A stretch of 23,650 bases of DNA. It comes from Chloroflexota bacterium (GTDB lineage Bacteria > Chloroflexota > Anaerolineae > J102). Positions 16,329-23,650 of the stretch are shown piece after piece (the stretch's first letter is position 1; each line of letters begins with the position of its first letter). The stretch is taken from NCBI GenBank assembly GCA_013152695.1, contig JAADFV010000280.1, positions 1-23,650 on the forward strand, given 5' to 3'. The notes beneath the pieces are model-generated. The model was not told where the DNA came from and searched no databases. It saw only the letters and a list, made by a program, of their open reading frames with translations. Made by a program: the position numbers and the translations under genes.

Positions 16329-16479
16329 CGAGTAAGCGACTCAAAATCGCGCCGATTAGTGTAAATCTTGCCTTCGTAGGCTAACAAAACGGCAACTCCG
16401 AAGAGATTACCCGTAGTTTCCGGCTGCAGAAACGCTGCGACGGCAGGTCAAAGTCTACCGTAAAACCCTCATGCGAGCA

Positions 16480-16493
16480 AAAATCGTGATTTT
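16480..16493. repeat. 14-base palindrome upstream of the FAD oxidoreductase gene
   Basis: AAAATC (16480-16485) and GATTTT (16488-16493) are exact complements around a two-base centre. It lies between the oxidoreductase start and the terminator of the fatty-acid operon, about 165 bases upstream of the start codon. It could be an operator; nothing else supports that. Confidence 0.3.
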
Positions 16494-16533
16494 CCGGCCT
16501 TGGCATGCGGGGCGAGCACGAATTATTACCCTG

Positions 16534-16576
16534 CAAAACAAACGCCGTCAAGAATGAACTCGACGGCGGTGTTTTG
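16534..16576 (-). terminator. Intrinsic terminator of the beta-oxidation operon
   Basis: Seven-base arms CGCCGTC (16543-16549) and GACGGCG (16562-16568) pair perfectly across a 12-base loop. They are extended after small internal bulges by CAAAAC (16534-16539) and GTTTTG (16571-16576). In the leftward transcript the hairpin begins about 18 bases after the SCP2 stop codon and is followed by TTTGTTTTG, a U-rich tail. This is the clearest terminator in the window. Confidence 0.85.
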
Positions 16577-16593
16577 GAAAGGGGAAGATGGGG

Positions 16594-16923
16594 TTAATTG
16601 AAAAAGGTCATGAGCCTGCTGGCCAACATGATGTCACCTTCGACCTTGATTTTACCGGTCATAAAGGCCTGCATACCGTCCAAACGTCCGGCCATCATAT
16701 CAACATAATCGCTGGCGTCCATGGTAATCGTGAGCGTAGGGTTCTCGGCCACGCCCTCTTCTACGGTGCAAACACCGTCAGCAATATGCGAGTGCCATTG
16801 GCTGCCGCCCTCGCCAGTGAGGTTGTACTGAATCACCGCATTGACGCCTTGGGCCTTGTCAGGATTGAAAGCGCCGGGCATATCAGCCATCATTCGGCGG
16901 ATTTTGGCATCGAGGTCAGACAT
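16594..16923 (-). CDS. SCP2 sterol-binding-domain protein
   Basis: The 109-residue protein consists of a single SCP2-like domain. Its features are the N-terminal helix with MSDLDAKIRRMMADMPGAF, the AVIQYNLTGEGG strand, the VAENPTLTITMDASDYVDMMAGRLDG segment typical of the family, and the C-terminal AFMTGKIKVEGDIMLASRL helix. SCP2 domains bind fatty acyl-CoAs, sterols and other lipids in a hydrophobic tunnel. As the last gene of the beta-oxidation operon it may present acyl-CoA to the enzymes; this is inference. The start is supported by AAAGGAG about 11 bases upstream. An 84-base gap without a terminator separates it from acyl-CoA dehydrogenase 1. Confidence 0.9.
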   Translation of the reverse strand: MSDLDAKIRRMMADMPGAFNPDKAQGVNAVIQYNLTGEGGSQWHSHIADGVCTVEEGVAENPTLTITMDASDYVDMMAGRLDGMQAFMTGKIKVEGDIMLASRLMTFFN

Positions 16924-17007
16924 GGTTAGATTAACTCCTTTGGGTAATGAATGGTGGGGAAGAGTTGGGAGGGTGGAGAGAATGGGAGAAATCGGCGGCG
17001 GGCAAGA

Positions 17008-18285
17008 CTACTTTAACTCATGCCGAGAATAACCGAGAATGCGGCGAGCGACGATGAGCGTGTTGATCTGGCCGGTACCTTCGTAAATGTCGTTAATCTT
17101 GGCGTCACGCATCCATTTTTCGACCAAAAATTCGCGACTGTAGCCCATCGGGCCCAGAAGTTCGACACACTTTTGCGTGATCTGCGTCACGGCCTTGCCT
17201 GCCTTCACCTTGGCCATCGAGGCTTCGAGGCTGTTAGGCTGGCCCGCATCCATTAAGGCTGCCGAACGGACGGTGAGGAGCCAGGCGGCCTTGAGATTGG
17301 CCTCCATTTCCAGTAAATCGCGCTGCACTGCACTGAGGAGATGGCGAGGAGCACAGACAGGGGTAGTAATTCCCTGTTCTGCGAGCGCATCTCGCGTGAA
17401 TTCAAAGGCAGCACGAGCAATACCGATGGCACTGGCAGCCACCCAGGGGCGACTGGAGTCGAAGGTTTTCATGGCGCCCTTGAAGCCTTTTCGACTGTGG
17501 GAATCGGGCTTTTTCAGCTCGGGACTGCCCAGGATATTGTCGTAAGGGATACGGCAGTCCTGGAAGACAATCGAAGCCGTATCACTGGCACGAATCCCAA
17601 GTTTTTCCTCCAGTTTCGTCACGGTCATCCCCGGTGTGCCTGCTTCGACGACAAAGGGACGGATGCCGGCCCGGCCCAACTTGCGGTCCAAGGTTGCCCA
17701 GACGACGAGAATGCCCTCGCTTTCGTGTATGGCAAGACTGCCGCTGGTCACGAATATCTTTTCACCATTGAGGATCCACTCGTTGGTTTCGGGATCGAGG
17801 CGGGCTGTAGTCTGGATGTTGCTGGTGTCTGAGCCAGCCTGGGGTTCGGTCATGGCCATGGCGCCCCATTTGGGATCGCCATGTGTAAACCGATCGAGAA
17901 AGCGCTCTTTTTGGTCGGGTGTGCCCACAGCCTGGATCGCGGCCCCAGCCAGGGCACTGGAAGGAGTGCAGAGATAAATGCCAGCATCACCCCAGGATAG
18001 GTTCTCGATCATGTGGATCATCCGTACCTGAAAAGTAGACTGCTTGCGCTTGCCGTTACCACCGTGCTCCTTTTTTCCGTCCTTCTTGATCTCGAGTGAA
18101 CGCTTGAGGTTGGCCGCTTCCATCTGTTGCATGAAAGGCCAGATAAATTTGATGTATTCCCAGGGGCGTTCATGCTCGTGCTCGTCGAAATAACGCGCAG
18201 CCTTACGCATTACCTGTTCTGCCACCAGGCGGGTCAGATTGGACTGATTCAGCACACTTTCGGGGACTTCGAATTCGATTGGCAT
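17008..18285 (-). CDS. Acyl-CoA dehydrogenase 1, probable catalytic subunit
   Basis: This enzyme oxidises acyl-CoA to trans-2-enoyl-CoA using FAD. The 425-residue protein contains the flavin/substrate motif MTEPQAGSDTS (145-155), the NGEKIFVTSG strand (173-182), and the C-terminal DIYEGTGQIN with glutamate E402 at the MCAD-type catalytic base position. A lysine-rich insert of about 15 residues (67-81) in the N-terminal helical domain is unusual and may be a surface loop or membrane/partner contact. AAGGAGG five bases before the ATG gives a strong start. It follows acyl-CoA dehydrogenase 2 by 10 bases. Chain-length preference cannot be read from sequence. Confidence 0.93.
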   Translation of the reverse strand: MPIEFEVPESVLNQSNLTRLVAEQVMRKAARYFDEHEHERPWEYIKFIWPFMQQMEAANLKRSLEIKKDGKKEHGGNGKRKQSTFQVRMIHMIENLSWGDAGIYLCTPSSALAGAAIQAVGTPDQKERFLDRFTHGDPKWGAMAMTEPQAGSDTSNIQTTARLDPETNEWILNGEKIFVTSGSLAIHESEGILVVWATLDRKLGRAGIRPFVVEAGTPGMTVTKLEEKLGIRASDTASIVFQDCRIPYDNILGSPELKKPDSHSRKGFKGAMKTFDSSRPWVAASAIGIARAAFEFTRDALAEQGITTPVCAPRHLLSAVQRDLLEMEANLKAAWLLTVRSAALMDAGQPNSLEASMAKVKAGKAVTQITQKCVELLGPMGYSREFLVEKWMRDAKINDIYEGTGQINTLIVARRILGYSRHELK

Positions 18286-18295
18286 GACTGCCTCC

Positions 18296-19393
18296 TTATA
18301 CCATAATGGCGCCCAAGAGGGTACTCAGCCCCCGGGCATTACGCAACCACAGTTCCACAGGATGTTCACGAATGTAGCCATGGCCACCGAGCACCTGGAC
18401 GGCGCCGTCGGTTACGGTCAAGGCCATATCAGCAGCGTATTGTGCCGTGAGATAAGCATCCCGCACCGCCTGATGGCCTTTGTCGAGCTTCCATGCTGCC
18501 TCCCACACCATCAGTCGTGTGGCATCGATTTCAATCGCCATCTCCGCGATCATAAAGGCAATAGACTGCCGTGAGGCGATGGGTTCGCCAAAAGCAACAC
18601 GCTCCTTGGCGTAATCTCGGGCATATTCGTAAGCAGCCTTGGCAATACCCACGCCCAGAGCACCGATGGCAACACGACAGCCATTAAGCACACGCTGTAA
18701 ATCCAGCCCTCGTTCGCCTCCCAGGCGCTGTTCGAGGGGAACTTTGACTTCTTCCAGGCGTAAAGTGTGTGTTTTCAGAGCATTCATGCCCATCCACAAA
18801 TTCCGATCCCCCACCGTCAGACCTTCGCTGTCGGCAGGAATGAAGAAAGCCTGGGTGCTATCGGCCTCCTCATCACGAGCATAAACGAGGAATTGCTCGG
18901 CCTCATCAGCACGAATGACCATAGTCTTGATGCCATCGATCACATATTCATTCCCCACACGCTTTGCTCTGGTCTGAAGTTGTCGGGGCTCAAAGAGGAT
19001 AACGGGCTCGAGGAAGGCCGCCGCCATTTTCGGAATTTCGACGTCACAAAATTGGGGAAGAATGGCCTGCTTTTGCTCTTCGGTGCCGGAATGAAGGATG
19101 GGGAAAGCGACTAAGTTGGGGCTGAGAAGCTCTAAAGTGGCAGCAGCGTCACCATAAGCCAGCTCTTCGGTGTACAAAGCACCATTGAGCAGGGAATGTT
19201 CGCCAAAACCGCCATAGGCTTCGGGCAGTGAGGCAGGAAGGAGACCCAGCTCCCAGCCTGCCTGCAAGACTTCGACCGGTATGCTGCCCGATTCCTCTGC
19301 TTCGCGATAGATTTTGCGTAGAGAGCGCGTGGCATAGCGATGTACGGTTTCGGTCAGCATCCGTTGTTCGTCGGTCAAGTCAAAGGAGTACAT
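18296..19393 (-). CDS. Acyl-CoA dehydrogenase family protein 2, possibly non-catalytic
   Basis: The 365-residue protein has the full acyl-CoA dehydrogenase layout: an N-terminal helical domain from FDLTDEQRML, a middle beta domain, and a C-terminal helical domain with RVAFGEPI and VQVLGGHGYIREHPVE. However, the TEPgaGSD flavin/substrate motif is replaced by LEPVILFEP (128-136). The C-terminal YEGT position reads STLLGAIMV, so leucine 360 stands where the MCAD-type base should be, and the protein ends there. The isovaleryl-CoA-type alternative position (DLERL) reads DLQRV with Q233. A GGAGGG site six bases upstream supports the start. It is probably a partner of acyl-CoA dehydrogenase 1, as in mycobacterial heteromeric dehydrogenases; this is inference. 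Confidence 0.88.
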   Translation of the reverse strand: MYSFDLTDEQRMLTETVHRYATRSLRKIYREAEESGSIPVEVLQAGWELGLLPASLPEAYGGFGEHSLLNGALYTEELAYGDAAATLELLSPNLVAFPILHSGTEEQKQAILPQFCDVEIPKMAAAFLEPVILFEPRQLQTRAKRVGNEYVIDGIKTMVIRADEAEQFLVYARDEEADSTQAFFIPADSEGLTVGDRNLWMGMNALKTHTLRLEEVKVPLEQRLGGERGLDLQRVLNGCRVAIGALGVGIAKAAYEYARDYAKERVAFGEPIASRQSIAFMIAEMAIEIDATRLMVWEAAWKLDKGHQAVRDAYLTAQYAADMALTVTDGAVQVLGGHGYIREHPVELWLRNARGLSTLLGAIMV

Positions 19394-19415
19394 GGAAAAC
19401 CCTCCGGGTTAATGA

Positions 19416-19450
19416 CCATTGCCAATTGGCAATTAGCTATTGGTAATTTT
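19416..19450. repeat. Degenerate heptanucleotide tandem repeat with embedded 16-base palindrome
   Basis: Five successive seven-base units follow a CNATTGG-like pattern: CCATTGC, CAATTGG, CAATTAG, CTATTGG, TAATTTT. Positions 19418-19433 form a perfect palindrome, ATTGCCAATTGGCAAT. The array covers the gap between the thiolase and acyl-CoA dehydrogenase 2 and supplies the thiolase stop codon and its last residues. It resembles short tandem heptamer repeats described in cyanobacteria; in this lineage it may be a dispersed repeat. Confidence 0.55.
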
Positions 19451-20621
19451 CAAAGATGCCGGCCGCACCCATGCCGCCACCGATGCACATCGTTACCATG
19501 CCGTAACGACTTTTGCGCCGCTTCATTTCGTAAAGGAGCTGCGTCGTCAACTTAGCGCCAGTCGCGCCCAAGGGGTGGCCAAGAGCGATGGCGCCGCCAT
19601 TGACATTGGTTTTGTCTGGATCCAGGCCCAGGGTGCGGATGACGGCCAGGGATTGGGCGGCAAAGGCCTCGTTCAATTCGATCAAATCGATATCGTCCAA
19701 CTGCATTCCTGCCAGTTTCAGGGCTTTGGGGATGGCAGCGATGGGACCGATGCCCATCACTTCGGGGGCCACACCACCTACGGCAAAGGCAACAAAACGA
19801 GCAAGAGGTTTCAGACCTAAGGCATCTGCTTTCTGTCGAGACATGATGACCACGGCGGCCGCGCCGTCGCTGGTTTGGCTGCTATTGCCAGCTGTCACAG
19901 TACCCTTTGTCTTGAAAACCGGCCGCAGTCGGCCTAGAGCTTCGAGACTGGTATCGTAGCGCACGCCTTCATCGACCTCGAACAGGGTCTCCCGCGTTTG
20001 CGCCTGGCCGTTTTCATCCACCCAGCGTTCCCAAACAGGGACAGGCACCGTTTCATCGGCGAATTTTCCGGCCTGAATGGCGGCGGCAGCACGCTGATGG
20101 GAGCGTAAGCTAAAGGCATCCTGATCCTCACGGCTAATGCCATACTGCTCGGCCACATTTTCGGCAGTGAGACCCATACCCATGTACACGCCGGGATGCT
20201 CCAACGCCAGTTTCGGGTCGGCAGCAAAAACCAGCCCCCCCATGGGTACGCTGCTCATACTTTCGACACCACCGGCAACCAGACAATGACCGAATCCGGC
20301 CATAATGCGTTCGGCAGCAAGAGCAATGCTTTGTAAGCCGGATGAGCAAAAACGATTGATGGTCATGGCAGGCACGCTGTCAGGAAGGCCAGCACGATGG
20401 ACGATGATACGCGCCAGGTTCATACCCTGCTTGCCCTCGGGAAAAGCACATCCGAGAATGACGTCCTCGATTTCGGCTGCGTCCAAGCCCGGGGCGCGGC
20501 GGATTGCTTCGCTCAGGACCAGCGAACCGAGATGCTCGGGGCGAACGTTGCGTAGTGTGCCACGCGGGGACTTGCCGACCGGGGTGCGTACAGCAGATAC
20601 AATCACGGCTTCTTGGGTCAT
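19437..20621 (-). CDS. fadA: Acetyl-CoA C-acyltransferase (thiolase)
   Basis: This enzyme cleaves 3-ketoacyl-CoA with CoA to release acetyl-CoA, the last beta-oxidation step. The 394-residue protein carries the acyl-accepting cysteine C92 in [10 protein letters not shown], the [11 protein letters not shown] motif, the histidine in [14 protein letters not shown], and the second active-site cysteine in [14 protein letters not shown] near the end. The ATG at 20621 has GGAG eight bases upstream; a TTG 13 codons earlier is unlikely. The final residues NYQ and the stop are encoded inside the heptamer repeat. It lies 196 bases downstream of the fadN-type gene, a gap without a gene or obvious terminator, so an additional promoter there is possible. 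Its assignment as fadA follows the fadN-fadA-fadE order known in Bacillus. Confidence 0.94.
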   Translation of the reverse strand: MTQEAVIVSAVRTPVGKSPRGTLRNVRPEHLGSLVLSEAIRRAPGLDAAEIEDVILGCAFPEGKQGMNLARIIVHRAGLPDSVPAMTINRFCSSGLQSIALAAERIMAGFGHCLVAGGVESMSSVPMGGLVFAADPKLALEHPGVYMGMGLTAENVAEQYGISREDQDAFSLRSHQRAAAAIQAGKFADETVPVPVWERWVDENGQAQTRETLFEVDEGVRYDTSLEALGRLRPVFKTKGTVTAGNSSQTSDGAAAVVIMSRQKADALGLKPLARFVAFAVGGVAPEVMGIGPIAAIPKALKLAGMQLDDIDLIELNEAFAAQSLAVIRTLGLDPDKTNVNGGAIALGHPLGATGAKLTTQLLYEMKRRKSRYGMVTMCIGGGMGAAGIFENYQ

Positions 20622-20817
20622 AAGAGTAACTCCAGGTATTTGAGGAGAAATGGTAGTCAATAAATCAAATGTGTATGTGAGAAGAAGTCAAACGTTTTAC
20701 ATCAAGCTTCATGCCGGGGAACCGTTTCAAGACAGTGAGAAAACTTCTAAAATACCTTGATGTTCAATGTCTGCAAGACTTTATGCTCGCGAAATACGTT
20801 CGACAGCTGCAAAGAAA

Positions 20818-23250
20818 TTAGTTGCGCAGGGGTTTGCCGGTCTGTAGCATGTGCCAGAGCCGGGCTTGCGTCAGCGGTTCTCCCGCCAATGAGAGCAATG
20901 CCTCTCGTTCGAGATCGAGGAAATAATCCTCATCCACCCATTGCGGCTGTGTGAGATCACCTCCGCAGACAACGTAAGCAACCTTATTGGCAACTTTAGC
21001 ATCATGCTCGGAGATAAAGCCGGCCAAACGCTGCATCTCGATGAATACTTGTAGCGAAGCCAGAGCATCACGTCCGGCAGCGTAGCAGTTCTTGACAGGG
21101 AAGGTGGGGCGATAACCGCTGGCAGCCATGGCTAACACTTCGGCCTTGGCTTCGGCAATGAGATGGTCTTTATTCATGACGATGCGGTCACACTCCGTGA
21201 GAAAACCCAATTCTCTCGCTTCGGCGGCGCTGGTGGCGATTTTCGCCGTGGCAATGGTGAGGGCGACATTCTGGATGTATTTATCGATACCGGGATTCTC
21301 CAACCGGGCCGCAGGCGAAATCACACGCCGTACTAGCTCCTTGGTACCACCGCCCGCGGGGAGAATACCGACGCCGACTTCGGGTAGGCCCATATAAGTC
21401 TCGGCGGCAGCGACGATGCGATCGGCTGCCATCGAGACCTCAGTGCCGCCGCCCAACGTCATGTTGAAGGGAGCGGCCACCACAGGCTTACTCATGGTCG
21501 TAAAGGCGCGTCGCATCCCTTGCAGCTTGCGCGAAAGATCATCGAGTGTATCCCAATTGCCTTGTTGGGCGTTGACCGCAATCAAGAAAATGTTGGCGCC
21601 GGTGGAAAAATGTTCTCCCTGATTACCGATGACAAGACCGACAAAGTCTTGCTCCGTGCGTGCTACCGCTTCCTCCACAATCGAAAGAATGTCGAGGTCG
21701 AGCATATTCATGACACGACCATTGGGGGTAGCAGCATGGAATTCGAGTAACGCGACGCCGTCACCGATATCAAGTAAAGAGGCACTGGCATTGTTGGCAA
21801 TGACGCGCTCGGATTTCTTCTTGATATCCTCGAGAATGATTATTTTAGGATCAGGAATAATATTGACATAGCCTTGCCCAATCACCCAGCGCTGCTTCTT
21901 GCCTCGATAAGTGCGATAAAAGCTCTTGGCACCAGAATCCAGCATTTCTTGCACCCAACTCGGCACGCTCAAACCCTCAGCCTGCATCCGCTTGACCGTC
22001 TTGGCTACACCGAGGATGTCCCAGGTCTCGAAGGGGCCCACTTCCCAGGAAAAGCCCCACTTCATGGCATTGTCTACTGCCAGAGGATCGTCGCTGATCT
22101 CGGGCATGACCGTGGCGGCATAGTGTAGAGTGCGTGATATCGTATACCACACGAATTGACCGGCTCTATCGGTGGCCTCGACCATGCCTCGCAGACGTTC
22201 GCGAAGCGGTTTATTACGCCACTGGCCTACGCTTTCGAAACGAGGCTTGGGCATGGCTTCATGTTCCATCGTCTCCAGATTCAGGGGCCAGTACTCTTTC
22301 TTACCATCGACTTTCACCTGCTTCGAGAACCCGACCTTGGTTTTGTTCCCCAACCAATTGCGCTCGACCATCGTTTGGATAACGCTGGTAAATTCAGGGG
22401 ACTTGAGGATCTCCCGTTCGGGGTCATGAGGGATGAGATCGTATAAATTGGCACCGATATGCGCTAAAATGTCGATCCCAACCAGGTCGGCCAGGCGAAA
22501 CGTGCCAGTTTTGGGTCGACCAATGAGGGGACCGGTAAGCAAATCGACCTCGGGAATGGTGTAGCCGTGCTGGATGGCGTAAGTAATGATTTGGGCAGAA
22601 CCAATAAAAGCGAGACGATTACCGATGAAATTCGGGGTGTCCTTGGCGATTACGACACCTTTCCCCAAGACCTCGGTAGCAAATTCGGTAATATCAGCAA
22701 TCACGTCCTCCGCCGTATCCTGCGTGGGAATCACCTCCAGCAGTTTCATGTAGCGCGGAGGATTGAAAAAGTGGGTTCCAAGGAAATGAGCGCGGAAAGC
22801 ATCACTCCGTCCTTCGGCAATGGCATGGATCGGCAAACCGGATGTGTTGGAACTGACAATGGTCTCGGGTTTACGTACTTCTTCGATGCGAGCCATCAAA
22901 GACTGTTTGATGTCCAGGCGCTCGATGATCACTTCGATAATCCAATCAGCTTCACCCAACCAATCGAAATTGTCTTCAAGGTTCCCCAACGTAATTAAAT
23001 CAGCAGTTTTGGCCGTAAACAGATTGGCCGGTTTGGCCTTCCGCATCCGCTCGAACCCCTCTTTTACGATCCGGTTGCGCACCTGAGGGCTGTCAAGTGT
23101 GAGTCCCTTAGCCTCCTCCTGCGGAGTCAAGGCATTCGGCACAATATCCAGTAAAGTGGTGGGGATGCCGGCATTGGCGAGATGAGCAGCGATAGCCGCG
23201 CCCATCGTACCTGCGCCAATCACTGCAACCCGACGAAATATTCGGTGCAT
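20818..23250 (-). CDS. fadN: 3-hydroxyacyl-CoA dehydrogenase/enoyl-CoA hydratase, FadN type
   Basis: This bifunctional enzyme hydrates enoyl-CoA and oxidises the L-3-hydroxyacyl-CoA with NAD. The 810-residue protein starts with the NAD-binding loop GAGTMG (12-17), then SSNTSGLP and GTHFFNPPRYMKLLE (158-172) with the catalytic histidine H160, a dehydrogenase C-terminal region to about 310, and a second helical part to about 450. The hydratase/isomerase domain (about 495-690) contains GNQGEHFSTGAN, GGGTEVSMAAD with E604, and LPEVGVGILPAGGG with E624. The dehydrogenase-first order matches Bacillus FadN, not E. coli FadB. The ATG at 23250 was chosen because AAAGGAG lies eight bases upstream and the NAD loop follows directly; a longer in-frame start adds unrelated residues. 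Confidence 0.95.
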   Translation of the reverse strand: MHRIFRRVAVIGAGTMGAAIAAHLANAGIPTTLLDIVPNALTPQEEAKGLTLDSPQVRNRIVKEGFERMRKAKPANLFTAKTADLITLGNLEDNFDWLGEADWIIEVIIERLDIKQSLMARIEEVRKPETIVSSNTSGLPIHAIAEGRSDAFRAHFLGTHFFNPPRYMKLLEVIPTQDTAEDVIADITEFATEVLGKGVVIAKDTPNFIGNRLAFIGSAQIITYAIQHGYTIPEVDLLTGPLIGRPKTGTFRLADLVGIDILAHIGANLYDLIPHDPEREILKSPEFTSVIQTMVERNWLGNKTKVGFSKQVKVDGKKEYWPLNLETMEHEAMPKPRFESVGQWRNKPLRERLRGMVEATDRAGQFVWYTISRTLHYAATVMPEISDDPLAVDNAMKWGFSWEVGPFETWDILGVAKTVKRMQAEGLSVPSWVQEMLDSGAKSFYRTYRGKKQRWVIGQGYVNIIPDPKIIILEDIKKKSERVIANNASASLLDIGDGVALLEFHAATPNGRVMNMLDLDILSIVEEAVARTEQDFVGLVIGNQGEHFSTGANIFLIAVNAQQGNWDTLDDLSRKLQGMRRAFTTMSKPVVAAPFNMTLGGGTEVSMAADRIVAAAETYMGLPEVGVGILPAGGGTKELVRRVISPAARLENPGIDKYIQNVALTIATAKIATSAAEARELGFLTECDRIVMNKDHLIAEAKAEVLAMAASGYRPTFPVKNCYAAGRDALASLQVFIEMQRLAGFISEHDAKVANKVAYVVCGGDLTQPQWVDEDYFLDLEREALLSLAGEPLTQARLWHMLQTGKPLRN

Positions 23251-23258
23251 GGGGCTGT

Positions 23259-23265
23259 CTCCTTT
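23259..23265 (-). promoter_or_regulatory. Ribosome binding site fixing the fadN start
   Basis: On the minus strand this reads AAAGGAG, eight bases before the ATG at 23250. It argues against the longer in-frame version starting at 23355. Confidence 0.75.
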
Positions 23266-23372
23266 GACGTGCGAAATGTTGTGGTTATGATGGCCCAGAG
23301 AAAAATCGGCTCTTCTTCCTGGCCTATCAGCAGATGAGCAATTCCCAAAAGACACTCGGTAAACTAAGGTGT

Positions 23373-23402
23373 ACTGGGATTAGCGCCAGTGGACTAACTG
23401 GC
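23373..23402. promoter_or_regulatory. Alternating ACTGG/CCAGT/ACTGG motif, operator-like
   Basis: ACTGG (23373-23377), CCAGT (23386-23390) and ACTGG (23397-23401) alternate in orientation. The last two form a perfect six-base-arm inverted repeat GCCAGT-N6-ACTGGC (23385-23402). The group lies just downstream of the candidate fadN promoter, where a repressor of fatty-acid degradation could block transcription. The sequence does not match the Bacillus FadR operator as I know it. Confidence 0.35.
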
Positions 23403-23429
23403 AAAGCAAATAGAACAAACGCTACCTTA

Positions 23430-23458
23430 CTCATACCATATATCAGATTTTCTTGCAA
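23430..23458 (-). promoter_or_regulatory. Candidate promoter of the beta-oxidation operon
   Basis: On the minus strand TTGCAA (23458-23453) is followed after exactly 17 bases by TATGAG (23435-23430), preceded by an extended TGG. Each hexamer matches four of six consensus positions. It is about 180 bases upstream of the fadN start, and no better candidate was seen closer. Confidence 0.35.
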
Positions 23459-23552
23459 ATTCTATGACGCAGTGCGTAATCTTTATGCTGTCACGCGTTA
23501 TCGACAATAAATTCACCGGAAGAGATGCCATGAACGGCTATGCGTGGGGGTT

Positions 23553-23571
23553 AGCCGACTGGAAGTCGGGC
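23553..23571. repeat. Short hairpin resembling a dispersed palindromic repeat
   Basis: CCGACT (23555-23560) and AGTCGG (23564-23569) pair across GGA; the arms can be lengthened by AGC/GCT with one extra G. Small hairpins of the form GCCGACT-AGTCGGC are, to my recollection, abundant in some Chloroflexota genomes, but copy number cannot be tested here. Confidence 0.4.
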
Positions 23572-23621
23572 TCTACAGGCTTGCGGCCGGAGGACGGTCT
23601 GCACTGTCCTTGTTGCGGTAA

Positions 23622-23648
23622 GTTCATCGCATTACGGATGCGATGAAC
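23622..23648. repeat. Perfect 11-base-arm inverted repeat at the window edge
   Basis: GTTCATCGCAT (23622-23632) and ATGCGATGAAC (23638-23648) are exact complements around TACGG. What follows is outside the window, so it could be a terminator of a rightward or leftward unit, the tip of a repeat element, or a transposon end. Confidence 0.6.
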
Positions 23649-23650
23649 GC

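Larger units (their letters stand above)
23251..23650. other. 400-base region upstream of fadN without a convincing gene
   Basis: It holds the fadN ribosome binding site (23259-23265), three ACTGG copies in alternating orientation (23373-23401), a candidate leftward promoter (23430-23458), a hairpin of repeat-like character (23553-23571) and a perfect inverted repeat at the edge (23622-23648). A 60-codon rightward open frame (23464-23646) crosses both hairpins and ends in a CPCC motif; I do not regard it as a supported gene. Confidence 0.7.

Noticed and set aside
19418..19433. 16-base palindrome as a specific operator for acyl-CoA dehydrogenase 2
   Set aside because: It is more simply a by-product of the heptamer repeat array, and the genes on both sides appear co-transcribed.
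23464..23646. 60-codon rightward open frame with a C-terminal HCPCCGKF motif, zinc-ribbon-like
   Set aside because: It lacks a Shine-Dalgarno sequence and runs through two hairpins that shape much of its sequence. It would start inside the candidate fadN promoter region. The cysteine motif is short and could arise by chance.
1..23650. A defence system, toxin-antitoxin pair or prophage
   Set aside because: Every substantial gene has a metabolic, envelope or pilin-like identity. No nuclease, transposase, integrase, reverse transcriptase or CRISPR repeat was seen.

Overview
The window looks like chromosomal DNA of a heterotrophic bacterium, probably a member of the Chloroflexota (Anaerolineae/Ardenticatenia-like). 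This placement is an inference from gene content and protein style: a Bacillus-type fadN beta-oxidation operon, a heme operon led by an AhbD/NirJ-like radical SAM protein, a Flp-type pilin leader, and a GT-C/O-antigen-ligase membrane cassette. It does not rest on a marker gene. All genes but one read on the minus strand. No tRNA, rRNA, CRISPR array, transposase or phage gene was seen.

Region 1 (1-6279, minus) is a compact tetrapyrrole operon, read in the order radical SAM protein, hemA, hemC, hemD, hemB, hemE. The genes are separated by at most about 40 bases or overlap. HemA to HemE carry glutamyl-tRNA to coproporphyrinogen III. The SPASM-type radical SAM protein at the head of the operon probably handles a late heme step, and it carries an odd histidine-rich insertion. 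hemE runs off the left edge.

Region 2 (6280-6804) is a 525-base AT-rich gap. It holds a CRP/FNR-like palindrome placed suitably for activation of the heme operon, a nested hairpin, and a probable promoter for the next gene. Region 3 (6808-7527, plus) is the only rightward gene: a Flp-pilin-like N-terminus fused to a LamG/DUF1080-like domain.

Region 4 (7681-14550, minus) is an overlapping five-gene glycan cassette. It encodes an O-antigen-ligase-like protein, a DUF2142-like GT-C protein, a GT39-like glycosyltransferase, a lipoprotein with a clan GH-A hydrolase fold, and a UPF0104/flippase-like membrane protein. Region 5 (14686-16314, minus) is a single RetSat/CrtISO-type FAD oxidoreductase.

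Region 6 (16534-23458, minus) is a fatty-acid beta-oxidation operon with a candidate promoter at the right and a strong intrinsic terminator at the left. It is read as fadN-type dehydrogenase/hydratase, thiolase, acyl-CoA dehydrogenase 2, acyl-CoA dehydrogenase 1, SCP2 protein. Acyl-CoA dehydrogenase 2 lacks a glutamate at both known catalytic positions and may be a non-catalytic partner of acyl-CoA dehydrogenase 1. The right edge (23251-23650) holds promoter/operator-like elements and repeat-like hairpins but no convincing gene.
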